From positions 620,001 to 684,000 of the forward strand of contig RSEE01000001.1 of assembly GCA_003971905.1 (NCBI GenBank): a DNA stretch of 64,000 nt, written 5' to 3'. Under the pieces are notes generated by a model. It did not search any database and was not told the origin of the DNA. It saw only the letters and a list, made by a program, of their open reading frames with translations. The stretch is from Moniliella sp. 'wahieum'. Taxonomy: Eukaryota > Basidiomycota > Moniliellomycetes > Moniliellales > Moniliellaceae. This document shows, in pieces, positions 46,843 to 57,317 of this stretch. The translations under genes were made by a program, and so were the position numbers. Every line of letters begins with the position of its first letter. Positions within the stretch are counted from its first letter, which is position 1.

Positions 46843-48211
46843 GGTGGTCGATGATGCATGCGTGACTGTGCCGTCTCAGACTTGTCGCGCACCCCCGTCT
46901 CTATTGCGTTGTTTGCAAAAAGGCACGTTCTCGGTATAGATGTCGGGCAACGGTCAGGCTCAGGCCGAAGGCCTAATCGATAATCTGGGTTTCGCTCTGC
47001 CTTGCCGGTGCCTTGCCAGGCCCTGCCTCATTTGTTTTGGACGCCATTACGAATCAACACGAAAAAGCTTCTTCTTTCCTCCTCATTTATTGCATTACAT
47101 CTCAGAGCATGTAATCTAATCAAACACCACAGCACCCATCCACCAAAAGGGCTTTGCTGCGTTCGGTGGGGGCAGGTGGGGGTGTACAAGGGCGTACACG
47201 GTATACGGTAAGGAGGAGATAAGGAAAACGAACGATCAATAGTATGGTTTGAGATGAGTGGCTTTTACAGGTAAGCGCTATTAAGCTTCAAGTTTTTGAA
47301 GCTTGCGAAGCCAGCACGGCATCATAGAAACTGCCATGGTAAAATGACAAAAAGATGTGGCCGGAGGCATCGTGACGGTCATTATAATCGACAGGGCGAT
47401 ACGACAACAAAGGCGAGGGACGAGAGAACTCAGAACCCCCGGGCGTCTGCTTCGTTTGCACCCACAATCTCTCGCCCAGCCATAAAAATTCACACAGTCG
47501 CAGTCCTATAAACGTCCAAAACGACATCTGAGCAAGGTCAGGGAACTTCGGTCCAACAACATCTCCGTCGTGGAAAGGGGCTCGTTTCTTGAAGCCACAG
47601 ATTGCCAAAAGACGAGACCACGCGTCTCTGCCCTGTGCCTCTGAAAAAGGCAATATACACGGCGCGAGCTTGTGAGATACACATTCTCAATCATCAATCA
47701 ACTTCCATAATGTGCACAATGACCTCTTCCTTTGACACTCTCCTGTGCGCGATAAGCAAGACATCAATGCTTCGTCCACCACAACACTGTGGGACCGGGG
47801 GGTGGGGTTGCAAAATCGCACGTTCGCATGGTAGAGAGGTGTCGAGTTTATTTGGGCCTCGCCACACCGAGAATAAGACCCGAAATGGTCCCGGCGGCTA
47901 CGCTCTACCAGTGCCAAGGCGCCGATCCCCATACTGCCTGCTGCATATAGCTACGTTGCACAACCCACAACGTCTGGCCCCACCCAGCGAAGTGCGGCTT
48001 GTGAGGCGGTCTGAGGGTCTGAGGATCTGAGGCATGAAAAGCTGCTGACCAATGCAGCCCAAAAACCCCGCCGTACTTCGAGACAGAACGGCAAAATAAA
48101 CGGACCCTGCCAGTATCTGCCAGTACTCAGCGCACTCCGCCCCTGCGCTACTACAGAGGGCACCATTTCTAATCGTGACCAGTTTTCCTTTGATGCGGCC
48201 GGCGGGTGCCC

Positions 48212-48232
48212 GTCACATGTCACACGTCACAT
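48212..48232. repeat. GTCACAT heptads upstream of nitrite reductase
   Basis: GTCACAT, GTCACAC and GTCACAT in exact 7-bp steps, about 600 bp upstream of the nitrite reductase ATG. Confidence 0.85.
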
Positions 48233-48295
48233 TGCCACTGGTTTTAAATTCGGCACGCGATTGTGTGACAGAGACTGGTGGGGGATTGTTACTTG

Positions 48296-48316
48296 AAGCT
48301 TGATTAATGATTGATT
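48296..48316. repeat. AAGCTTG-ATTAATG heptads
   Basis: AAGCTTG and ATTAATG, two different palindromic cores, are followed by ATTGATT, all in one 7-bp register. Confidence 0.7.
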
Positions 48317-48446
48317 GCCTTGGTCCAGCGGGTGGCGCGTTTATCGTTTATCTCCCGAGATCTGAGAGCCAGCGCCCTGCACGTCCTGAACTCCACAGGA
48401 ACCGCACTGTCAGCGTCAGTCGCAGCTCGCTACAGGCATCTCTGCT

Positions 48447-48474
48447 CTCACATCTCACATCTCACATCTCAAAT
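48447..48474. repeat. CTCACAT heptad array, four units
   Basis: Three CTCACAT and one CTCAAAT in exact 7-bp steps. The core is not palindromic. Confidence 0.9.
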
Positions 48475-48835
48475 TCCACCGGCAGCGCCAACCAGACCTG
48501 TCACCGAATCCTGCGATCAGTGCTCCCTCGGCCTTATTGAAACGCAGGTTACATCAAGCGAACGCCCCCTTGTCGCTGGTGTAAGAGTAGCCACCACACT
48601 GATATCATCCAAATGGGCGTATCCCCTGTGCCAATGCTGGCCAGTACACAGCATTTTCGGGCTCCTAACTTGGTGTGGCCGATGATCGTTCCATATCTCC
48701 GTCCAAGTGTTGGCTCGAATTACTAACACACGCGGTTATTTCTCCCACCGCAGCCCACCACCTGCCCCCTTTTCAGTACTTTGACCCCAGTTTCTCAACC
48801 TTCCCCCTCCTCCACCAACTGTACACCCCCAAGCG

Positions 48836-51800
48836 ATGGCGCCTGTTCCCACCCAAGTCGTGTACAGCGACCTTTCTCCGTCCCGTCGCCGCCTCGTGGT
48901 GGTGGGACTCGGAATGGTGGGCATCGCCTTCACTGAGAAGTTGCTCAAGTACGACCTCGAAGGTGGGCGAGATGAGTGGGAGGTTGTGATTGTGGGAGAA
49001 GCCGTACCTGGCGTACAACCGCGTGGGTCTAACTGGCTACTTCAGCAACCGTTCTGTCGACGCTCTCCTGCTCAACTCGCCCGAATGGTACGACTCGCAC
49101 GCCGAGGGCAAGCTGCGGTATCACAGTGGTGTCAAGGCTACCCTTATCGACACGCAGGCCCACCAGGTTCACACTTCCGATGGCCGCACGGAGCCATACG
49201 ATGTTGTGTTTTGGCGACCGGATCCGACGCTGCCTTGCCCCCCTACATCACCCAGCAGCGGCTCATGGCGACTCAGGGGGCGTTTGTCTATCGCAACATT
49301 GCTGATTTGAACAACATGTTGGGGTACGCACAAACTCACGCACCTGTCAAGCGTGCCGCTGTCGTGGGCGGTGGCTGCTCGGACTCGAGGCAGCCAAGGC
49401 TCTTCTGGACCTAGAGGAGGTTGAACAGGTGGTGCTTGTGGAGCGCAATCGCTGGCCATTGAGCCGCCAGCTCGACCAAGAGGGAGGCAATATTGTGCTT
49501 CCAAGGTACGCGAATTGGGGGTGGAAGTACTGCTGCAAGCTCGTGTGCGTGGACTGGTGTTCGCCCCACACGCGTCGGGCAAGGACAAGCTCACCTCGAT
49601 CGAATTGGAGGATGGAACGGACTATGCTCTGGACATGATCGTTTTTGCTGTGGGCATCAAGCCGCGAGACGAGCTGGCGCGGCAGTCGGGACTGCAAGTG
49701 GCCGAACGCGGGGGAGTGGCTGTCAATGCTCAACTACAAACTTCGGCGCCAGATGTGTATGCGGTGGGAGAATGTGCTTCGTGGAATGGCGAGACATGGG
49801 GGCTGATTGCACCGGGCGTGGCCATGGCTGATGTACTGGCGTTCAACCTTACCGAGGGTCCATCGCATTCGATGCGTTCCATGACTACCCCCGATGTCAG
49901 CACCAAGCTCAAGCTAATGGGTGTTGATGTGGCTTCTTTGGAGACTACTTTGCCGACCAAGGAAAGTTTTCCCGCCTCTACCCGTCTGGAGCGGGAGGGG
50001 AAAGCAAACGTCTGCACCGAGGTGAAGGCGTTGACGTATCGTGACCCGTTCGGGGATGTGTACAAAAAGTACATCTTTACCGCGCGATGGCAAGTACTTG
50101 TAGGCGGTATGATGGTGGGCGACGTGGGCGATTACGTCAAGTTGCAAGGGATCAGCTCCAAGCTTAAGCCGCTCGAAATCCCCCCTTCCCAGCTTATGGT
50201 GGGTGCCAAGAAAGAGGGAGAGCGAAGGGGACGACTTGGCCGACGATGATCAGGTTGCTCGTGCCACAACGTTACCAAGGGCGCAATTGTTGCAGCGGTG
50301 GGCAAGGGCTGCCGGAGCATTGGGGAGCTCAAGGCGTCGACAAAAGTCGGCACTGGGTGCGGCGGGTGTTGCCATTAGCCACGTCCATCTTCAATGCGGC
50401 GCTCACGGCTGCCGGAGAGGAGGTGTCGAACAATCTCTGCCCACATTTTGCCTACACGCGGCAAGAGCTTTTCACCATTATCAAGTTCCGTCGCCTGCAA
50501 GACTTTACAGCAGTGATGCATGCTGTGGGCAAAAACCCGACGAGTCTTGGGTGCGAAGTCTGCCGTCCAGCGGTGGGATCGATCATCAGCAGTCTTTACA
50601 ACCCTTTCATCATGTTGCCTGCGGTTCGACAGACTCAAGATACCAACGATCGCTACCTCGGTAACATCCAGCGCGACGGTACCTACTCGGTCGTGCCTCG
50701 CGTGTCAGCGGGAGAGATCACGCCGGCCAAGCTTATCGTACTCGGGGAGGTGGCAAAGAAATATGGACTCTACACCAAGATTACCGGCGGGCAACGGGTT
50801 GATCTGTTCGGGGCCAAGAAGCAGGACTTGCCGCAAATCTGGGAGGAGCTGATCCAAGGAGGATTTGAGACGGGCCATGCTTATGGAAAGTCGTTGCGCA
50901 CGGTGAAGAGTGTGTGGGTTCTACCTGGTGCCGCTATGGAGTGGGCGACTCAGTTGGTCTGGCTGTGGAGTTGGAGGAGCGGTACAAGTCCATTCGTGCT
51001 CCTCACAAACTCAAGGGTGGAGGTACGTGTTCTCGGTTTCATGTGAAGGGGAGCTAAGCTAACGGCCCACGCGCAGTGAGTGGCTGTGTCCGCGAGTGTG
51101 CTGAAGCCCAGTCAAAGGACTTTGGCCTGATTGCAACCCCCAAGGGGTGGAACATTTACCTTGGTGGCAATGGCGGTGCCAAGCCGCGGCATGCTGATCT
51201 GATCGCAGAGAACGTCACACGACACATGGCCGTCAAATCGTCGACCGCTTCATCAGTACGTCGTACAAGTCCCCCCCGTGCTTGGTCAGATGAGTGATGT
51301 ACTTACCCCCAACAAGTTTACTATATTCGGAGTGCAGACAAGCTGCAACGTACAGCACGCTGGGTCGAAACGTTGCCCAAGGGTATGCAAAGTCTCAAAG
51401 AGGTCATTGTCGAGGACAAGCTTGGCATCTGCACCGAATTGGAGCAGGAGATGAACGCCCTTGTGGGTACATTCCATGATGAATGGGCTGAGGTGGTGCG
51501 GGACCCCCAGCGACGCAAGGAGTTTAGCCAATTTGCCAATACAACCGCGACGCAACAGACGTCCGAGTGGATTGAGCAGCGTGGACAAGCCCGACCAGCG
51601 GACTGGCCCGAGGACTCTCCACTCAAGTTCCGGCGGTCGGATGTACTGGCATCGGCTGTGTGGGAGTGGCGTCCACTCGTGGCGCTGAAGGAGCTCAACC
51701 CTCAAGAAAATACACCGACAAGCGTGGTGGTCAAGTATGGCGATGTCCAATTGGCCCTTTGGTCCATTCCCGGTCGCGGGCTGGCTGCGGCGCAGAACAT

Positions 51801-52237
51801 GTGCCCGCATAAGCGTGCATTCGTTCTTGCCGATGGTCTACTGGGCGAAGACGACAAGGGAAGGGCGTACGTCTCGTGCCCGATGCACAAGCGAAACTAT
51901 GTACTGCGTCCTCGGCCCCACCCGGCCAAGAGGGCGACCGGGGAACGTGCTCGGACCCTGACTACAGCATCATGACGTTTGAGGTGCGCGCGACGGAGGA
52001 TGGGATGGTGGAAGTGCGGCTTCCGCCCACCGACGCGCTGGACGCGGTGCTGAGCACGACCAAGTGGATGCTTCGGCGGGCGAGGGACGAGAGCGATGCG
52101 CTGGTCCGCGCGGCGGGGGGGCAGAGTAGTGGGATCGAGATCATTGGCCGGATGGGGGCAATCGCGGGAGCGACCAAGAGCTCAATGGCCGCCGGCCCAT
52201 TGCGTCGTGTGGCGACGGGGCCAACCTGGACTGGTGA
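48836..52237 (+). CDS. niiA: Assimilatory nitrite reductase [NAD(P)H]
   Basis: Reduces nitrite to ammonium in the cytosol using FAD, sirohaem and iron-sulfur centres. In order: FAD fold ([20 protein letters not shown]), [23 protein letters not shown] fold (VVGGG then [15 protein letters not shown]), [12 protein letters not shown], the 2Fe-2S BFD-like domain ([18 protein letters not shown]), the nitrite/sulfite half-domains with [14 protein letters not shown] and [20 protein letters not shown] (4Fe-4S/sirohaem cysteines), and a C-terminal Rieske domain ([17 protein letters not shown]). Two introns, 51022-51076 and 51256-51316, both start GTACGT. Several single-base shifts are repairable. The stop at 52237 (GANLDW) assumes one extra G in GGGG; the uncorrected frame runs further. 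Pairs with the divergent nitrate transporter. Confidence 0.95.
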
Positions 52238-52687
52238 TGATCGGGGATTAAGATGGTGCCCGTTGGCGGCCCTAGCGTGGGAGCGCGGTGTGGCAGAAGG
52301 ATCTGTGAATTGGATTTTTTGGCTAATGCGCATGGAGGCTGAGGGTGGATCAGGGGTGGCAGATGGCGGATGGTGGATAGTCGGTAGGCGTCTGTGCGAG
52401 GCTAAGGGGGCTAGCAATCTACCGGTAAGGCATCGCTTTAGATCGCGCCTATATCGCCCCTCCCATTGGCGCCGGAAGAGTTGCCGACGCTCGATGCTAA
52501 AACCAACTGCCGCGCCTTGGCAATGCAATGCGCAGGCTCATAAAAGCAGCAGGACCTTGCACATGACCCGGTGATGTGTTTCGGATACGCCGTCTGGCTA
52601 TCGCCCGACACTGCCCTGTCTTCTACTTCCATCAACCTCACAACCCTCTACGCCTCCGCCCGCCGCCCTCCACGGTCACGCCTGGTC
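52238..52687. other. Intergenic
   Basis: Short gap between nitrite reductase and the zinc-ribbon gene. No gene recognised. Confidence 0.45.
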
Positions 52688-53252
52688 ATGTGCGACGACA
52701 TCTTCTTCTGTGCGTGGCATCATTGTTGCTCTCTGTATTTCTGGCGATAGCTAACACCCTCCCAAGGCATCCCCATCGTGTTTGGGTGCGATGAGCACCT
52801 GAACCAGACTGACACCACACCCCATGGTACGCCCCATTCGCCACTCCTCTGCGTGCAACTAACCCCGGACTGTATCTCCCCACCCTTCACCCTACTTGAG
52901 TGTGGTACGTTCCGCCGTTCCAGCTCTTTCAACCGCGCATCCGACTAACTCTCTCGTCCTCTCTTCCAGCCCACGATGCCACAACGCTCAGGTCGTCTCG
53001 GCCCAAACACGGAGGTGGTTCACGCTCTGCTGGATTCCTCTGATTGTATGTTCCCACCTCTCATCGCTATTTCTTCCTCATTCTCACCACTTTTCTAGCC
53101 GACATCGTCTTCCAATATCTGGGTGCGGCATTTGTCAATGGCGCGCAGACCAGAACGGGTCTTATCAGCCTCCCTTGGCTGGGGCGATGGGATATGGTGG
53201 ACCAGGTGGGCCGTATGGGGCTCCTCAAGGATACCCGCCCCAGCAGTATTGA
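52688..53252 (+). CDS. Small zinc-ribbon protein, unknown function
   Basis: The spliced product reads MCDDIFFCIPIVFGCDEHLN, then TTPHVCPRCHNAQVV, RRWFTLCWIPLIP, CGICQWRADQ and a Gly/Pro/Tyr tail ending GYPPQQY. CPRC and CGIC form a zinc ribbon of a fungal family with no assigned role. Four introns are needed: 52710-52766 (GTGCGT), 52827-52900 (GTACGC), 52905-52969 (GTACGT) and 53046-53098 (GTATGT), each followed by a CTAAC-like branch site or a pyrimidine tract. The second and third flank a 4-nt exon, TGTG (52901-52904), which restores H-V-C-P-R-C-H. One extra G near 53122 shifts the frame before CGIC. The stop is at 53252. Confidence 0.78.
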
Positions 53253-53852
53253 TGGGAGGAGGACTATGGTCTGCTGCTTCCCGATGCAACGTTATGCCAA
53301 CATTGCGGGTTTGGCCGGCTATTTTAATCGGCAGATCAACAGCTTGATGAGGTTGATGGGGCTGAACGTGCTGATGTTCATTAGTGTGCAGCCAAAATGT
53401 TGGTTGTATTGTGCTTTATTTTTATTCTTTCCCCGGTCGTATCTACCGAACACCCTTTCTCACCACTACAAGTTGCTCCTCGGTTGGCCACGGCAGCAAT
53501 ACACCAGACCTCGAAGAACTGGATATCGGGAGGGTCGCCGAGACTTCAGAAGTAGTAAAGCGGTATTCTATAGGAACCGAAGAGGAGTGGAACTCTTCGA
53601 GGGCAACGAACATTCCTATTTCCTACTGTCCCCTAACTATCTTCAAATCCATATATAGCGGGGACAACCATATATCGTCTGTTGTACCCATAATGGTGTA
53701 ATGACGACACTGTCAGGAGTCAAACTGAGATTGATTCAAACTTATAGCCCCCGGTTGACTGGGGGTCTCCATTGCTAGGAAATAATAAGTAACCCTCACC
53801 CTTTGAAGAGGGGAAAAGCTCGTACTAGTAGTAGCGAGAGGACGGCATCGGT
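53253..53852. other. Intergenic between convergent genes
   Basis: Lies between the 3' ends of the zinc-ribbon gene and the dehydrogenase. Relatively A/T rich; no gene recognised. Confidence 0.45.
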
Positions 53853-54599
53853 CTAACGCGTGGTGTATCCACCGTTGGCAAAGATGGTCTGTCCCGTGAT
53901 CCACTGGCCGTCGGTGACGAGGCCCTTAATCAGAGGGGCAATGTCCTTGTGCACATCCGTCAAACGTCCTTCCAGCGCTTGCGACTTGTGGAAGGCGACA
54001 GCCTCGGGCGACTCGGCCGGATAGAAGAAGGGGTGTCCATGGGACCAGGACCCAAAGCATTGACGGAGATGCGACGAGACATCAGTTCCTTGGCTGCAGC
54101 ACGGGTAAAGTGCTCCACCGGCGCCTTGGTCCCAGCATAGGCCGAATAGAACCCAGTGAAGGCGGCCAACAGCGAAGTCACCACCGACACAATCTTGCCG
54201 CCATCCTCCAGCGTCTGGCCGGCCCACTTGATAAAGAAGAAGGCAGCCTTAGTGTTCAGGCGTACATCTCGTCCAACTCGGCTTCAGAATATCCGCAATA
54301 GGCTTCTTCAAGACCTTGCCAACGTTGTTGACGGCAATGTGCACCTTCTGGCCAGGGAATCCACTCTTGGCTTGCTCGAATAACTTCTGACGGACGGCCG
54401 CCTCAGTGCGCAGGTCCGCTTGGTAGATGGCGTGTTTCTGGCCTTGAGCCGTAGAGAGCCCAGAGATGACTTTCTGGGCGGCCTCCGGGTGGGAGTGATA
54501 CGCATAGGCGATGGAAGCGCCCTCCTGAGCCAGCACCTGGGCAGTGGCGGCGCCGAGAGCCCCGCCCGTGATGAGCACGTTCTTGCCAACAAGCGACAT
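53853..54599 (-). CDS. Classical short-chain dehydrogenase/reductase
   Basis: An NAD(P)-dependent SDR of about 248 codons, the usual size. The start MSLVGKNVLITGGALGAATA holds a nucleotide-binding glycine motif that looks one or two residues short of TGxxxGxG, perhaps an indel. VNNVGK matches the NNAG motif. SVVTSLLAAFTGFYSAYAGT has the catalytic Ser and the YxxxK (YAGTK) pair, and NALGPGPMDTP matches the PG motif. It ends TGQTIFANGGYTTR at the 53853 stop. Frame shifts lie near 54280 and 54040. The substrate cannot be told from sequence; fungal 3-oxoacyl-reductase-like SDRs are nearest by eye. Confidence 0.87.
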
Positions 54600-55808
54600 G
54601 ATGGGAGACAGTTAGGTGGTGTAGAGGGTGAGAGGTAGGAGAGAGGAGAGGAGGGTGTGTGGGTGTGGGTGGTGAGGATCAAGACAGGCCAAGAAAAGAA
54701 GAGTTTATATACCTATGCGGGGGACTGCTTCTTGGAGGAGGATTGGCCAGGATTCTTCTCTCTGGGGCCGGTGGTGCTGTGCCAGTGCTGACGGCGGGCA
54801 CTGATGCTGATGGCATCTGCCAATGCCGGGCTGACGCGCTGACAGGCTGACGGGCTGACGGGCTGACGGTGTGTCTCCATTGATGCATTGATGTGGGGCT
54901 GGACGTGGAACACATTGAACGTTGAATGTGTTGAACGTTGAAGACGTCGAAGTTTGAAGAGTGGCCCGTGGAAGGGGGTTAATGTAGCGCGTATTGGCGC
55001 TTATATTATTAGCGCTCTCAGCCATCTCATCATCGACATCATCCGTCATCAATTGCATCAATGCCCATGCATCAACATACGTTCAACGTTCAACGTTCAA
55101 CGTGTTCAACCATCTTCGTTCTCGGCTAGCGTAGAGTAGGCGACAACAGGCGGGAGAGGCGAAGCGCTTGGTGGATGCGGTCGTGGATATTGAGTTACTG
55201 AGTTCGGTAGTGAATATGGAATGCGGCCTAGCTGACGCGTTGCTTCGAGGCATGGCTGACGCGCTGACGTCAGTTGCGTACTCTACCCCGCCATCAGCGC
55301 TGACCATCATGCATCACCCATCAGCTCCATCAGCGCATCAGCCATCGGCGTTGGCTGGCTTGGGCGCCCCGGTAGCTCCAGCACAAGGCCAGTGTGTCAG
55401 CCGTCATCCTGTATCGTCGCCCCGAGTTGCTTGGTTGCTTGGGCGGGTATCTATCGATCATCGGCACTCGGCAAACACTGATAGTGGCTACCACAGTGGA
55501 AGACGCAAGGAGGCCATTGCACTTTCATGATACCCGTCGTTGGTAGTACGCTGATAGCGTTGATAGATGACCGGTGACCGTAGCACACCCTCTGTGGGCG
55601 GAGGCGGGACAAGCGGAACACAAAGCAACGCGGGCCGCGGAAGGCCGGCGTCCAGCCTCGTTCCGCCTCGCCTCCTCCCCCTGGAACCCCACCATCTCCC
55701 TCGACGCACAACGTTGACGCCCAACGTACTCAAACCCAACCCTCGCCACCAGGCTTCCGGTCGCCCCTCTCCGCTCTCGCCCCGCCATCTCAGTAGGCTG
55801 CCTGGAAG
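54600..55808. other. Intergenic, 1.2 kb, divergent promoters
   Basis: Between the dehydrogenase (-) and the I9 inhibitor (+). It contains an 8-bp CTGACGGG array (about 54836-54869), paired AACGTT arrays at 54915-54945 and 55079-55105, and many GCTGACGCG words near 55225-55270. No gene recognised. Confidence 0.5.
55079..55105. repeat. AACGTTC heptad array
   Basis: A partial unit, then AACGTTC at 55085 and 55092 and AACGTGT, in 7-bp steps. A looser GTTGAACGTTGAA copy in the opposite sense lies near 54915. Confidence 0.9.
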
Positions 55809-56157
55809 ATGTCCGAGGCTGCCCTGCAGGCATACCTCATCGTCTTCAAAACCGACGCTCCGGCCTCGGCCATTGCGGACGCGCTGCAATCCACCGCCTC
55901 CCAGGGCGGCGAGGTGATTCGAACGATCGATTCGGGCTACCTACGCGGCTTTGCCGCTCGCCTGACTGCCGCCCAGGCTCAGGCCATGACCCAAGCTACC
56001 ACGGCTGGTGCCCATCGCTACATGTACGTCTTGTCTTGTTTTTTCCCCTTGGCTTGTCCTTGGCTGATGCAGGTTGCATGCTGGTCCGATGCGCTAAACG
56101 GATTCTGGGGGCCTTAGTGCGTACATTGAGCCCGATCAGGACATGGCAATCCAGTAA
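55809..56157 (+). CDS. I9-type proteinase inhibitor (PBI2-like)
   Basis: A small protein of the subtilisin-propeptide/inhibitor I9 family; the yeast member Pbi2 inhibits vacuolar proteinase B and aids vacuole fusion. The spliced product, about 84 residues, starts MSEAALQAYLIVFKTDAP, has GGEVIRTIDSGYLRGFAARL in the middle, and ends HRYIAYIEPDQDMAIQ. The YIEPD end is the family hallmark. The 94-nt intron 56024-56117 has a GTACGT donor and TAG acceptor, and both exons are in frame with no shift. The lack of a signal peptide fits the cytosolic inhibitor rather than a protease propeptide. The stop lies 18 bp before the CCCCAT satellite. Confidence 0.92.
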
Positions 56158-56175
56158 TCCAATGCACCTCTGTAT

Positions 56176-56489
56176 CCATACCATCCCCATCCCCATTCCC
56201 ATCCCATCCCCATCCCCATCCCATCCCCATCCCCATCCCCATCCCCATCCCCATCCCCATCCCCATCCCCATCCCCATCCCCATCCCCATCCCCATCCCC
56301 TCCCCATCCCCATCCCTCCCCATCCCCATCCCCATCCCCATCCCCATCCCCATCCCCATCCCCATCCCCATCCCCATCCCCATCCCCATCCCATCCCCAT
56401 CCCCATCCCCATCCCCATCCCCATCCCCATCCCCATCCCCATCCCCTCCCCATCCCATCCCCATCCCCATCCCCATCCCCATCCCCATC
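56176..56489. repeat. CCCCAT satellite, about 310 bp
   Basis: About fifty CCCCAT units in near-perfect tandem, with occasional CCCAT, CCCCT and CCCATT variants. The minus strand is (ATGGGG)n, with runs of four G every 6 bp. All reading frames here encode dipeptides and are not genes. Confidence 0.97.
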
Positions 56490-56945
56490 TAGAGTTCAAG
56501 GTGTTATGCGCGGCCCCGGACTGGAGCCCGACTCCCACAAGTTAGGGGTCCCGTTACCCTGGAGGAGGGAGATCACTCCCGATTGATCAAGCCTGAACCT
56601 ATTAGCAGATCCGAATGGAGCCAGAGACGAGATGGAGTCTTTTATCTGGGCTGCGGTCCGCGGGGCAAGGTTGTGACTGCACCGAACGAGCAAGACTAGC
56701 GTGCCTGTAGCCTCCGAACCTAAGCGTCAACGCCATTGGCCCTCCGAAATGAGATCTGAGAAAAGACTAACAAGTGTATACGGAACGTTCCTCACCCTCC
56801 GCTGGGAACGGGACCAGTCAACCAAAAAGAAATGCCCTAAGCAATGAGCGGTTCTCCACCCTCAGCCAGGAATGAGAAGAGCATGAGGAGAGAGAGAGCC
56901 CCGCAACGAAGACGAGACGCGCAGATTAGGAAACAGAAACTAACG
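56490..56945 (-). repeat. Diverged dispersed repeat, copy B (inverted)
   Basis: Its reverse complement matches copy A at 34480-35335 block for block, with many substitutions and gaps. It directly abuts the CCCCAT satellite. Confidence 0.6.
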
Positions 56946-57317
56946 CCCGGAATCCGACGCTCAACCAAGAGCCCTCATGTGTCCAGATGTCCCTTGCGTC
57001 TACGACCAAAGCCCAACTAATTCGAGGCCATACAACCATCGGTACGGGCCCAAAAAGCCAATGCACACAGATCTCTTTGGCTGTACAAAAGACATTCTAG
57101 ATCGAGGGGAACTTGCTCTGCTGAGACGAATATAGTATGGAACCTTAAAAAGTCTGTGGCTTTCGATAATCTCAGCTAATGATCCCCGTCACAAGGCAAT
57201 GCCTTCAGTCAGATCTCAGAGCTATCGCTCTCTCGGCTATCAATCCACATCCCAACCATATGCCGTCATGTACGACCCCCCCGCCTAACCCAGCTATCCA
57301 ATCAACCCATCAGACTG
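56946..57317. other. Intergenic, MAPKKK 3' flank
   Basis: No gene recognised. The repeat homology may extend a little into this stretch. Confidence 0.4.

Larger units (their letters stand above)
46199..48835. promoter_or_regulatory. Divergent nitrate-gene intergenic region
   Basis: Separates nitrate transporter (-) and nitrite reductase (+) and must hold both promoters. GATAAG, the core bound by AreA/Nit2-type GATA factors, occurs at 46701, 47218 and 47751, and as CTTATC at 46773. That is a modest excess over chance, so a role is inferred only. 7-bp-phased arrays lie at 46791-46842, 48212-48232, 48296-48316 and 48447-48474. No gene is well supported; a weak frame on the minus strand (47281-47653) is discussed separately. 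Confidence 0.5.

Noticed and set aside
46199..48835. Strong enrichment of GATA-factor sites
   Set aside because: The general HGATAR form is no more common than expected for 2.6 kb. Only exact GATAAG is mildly in excess, too few to claim.
56114..56538. Long open frames in several phases around 56.1-56.5 kb
   Set aside because: They are simply the CCCCAT satellite read in each frame and give only dipeptide-type repeats.
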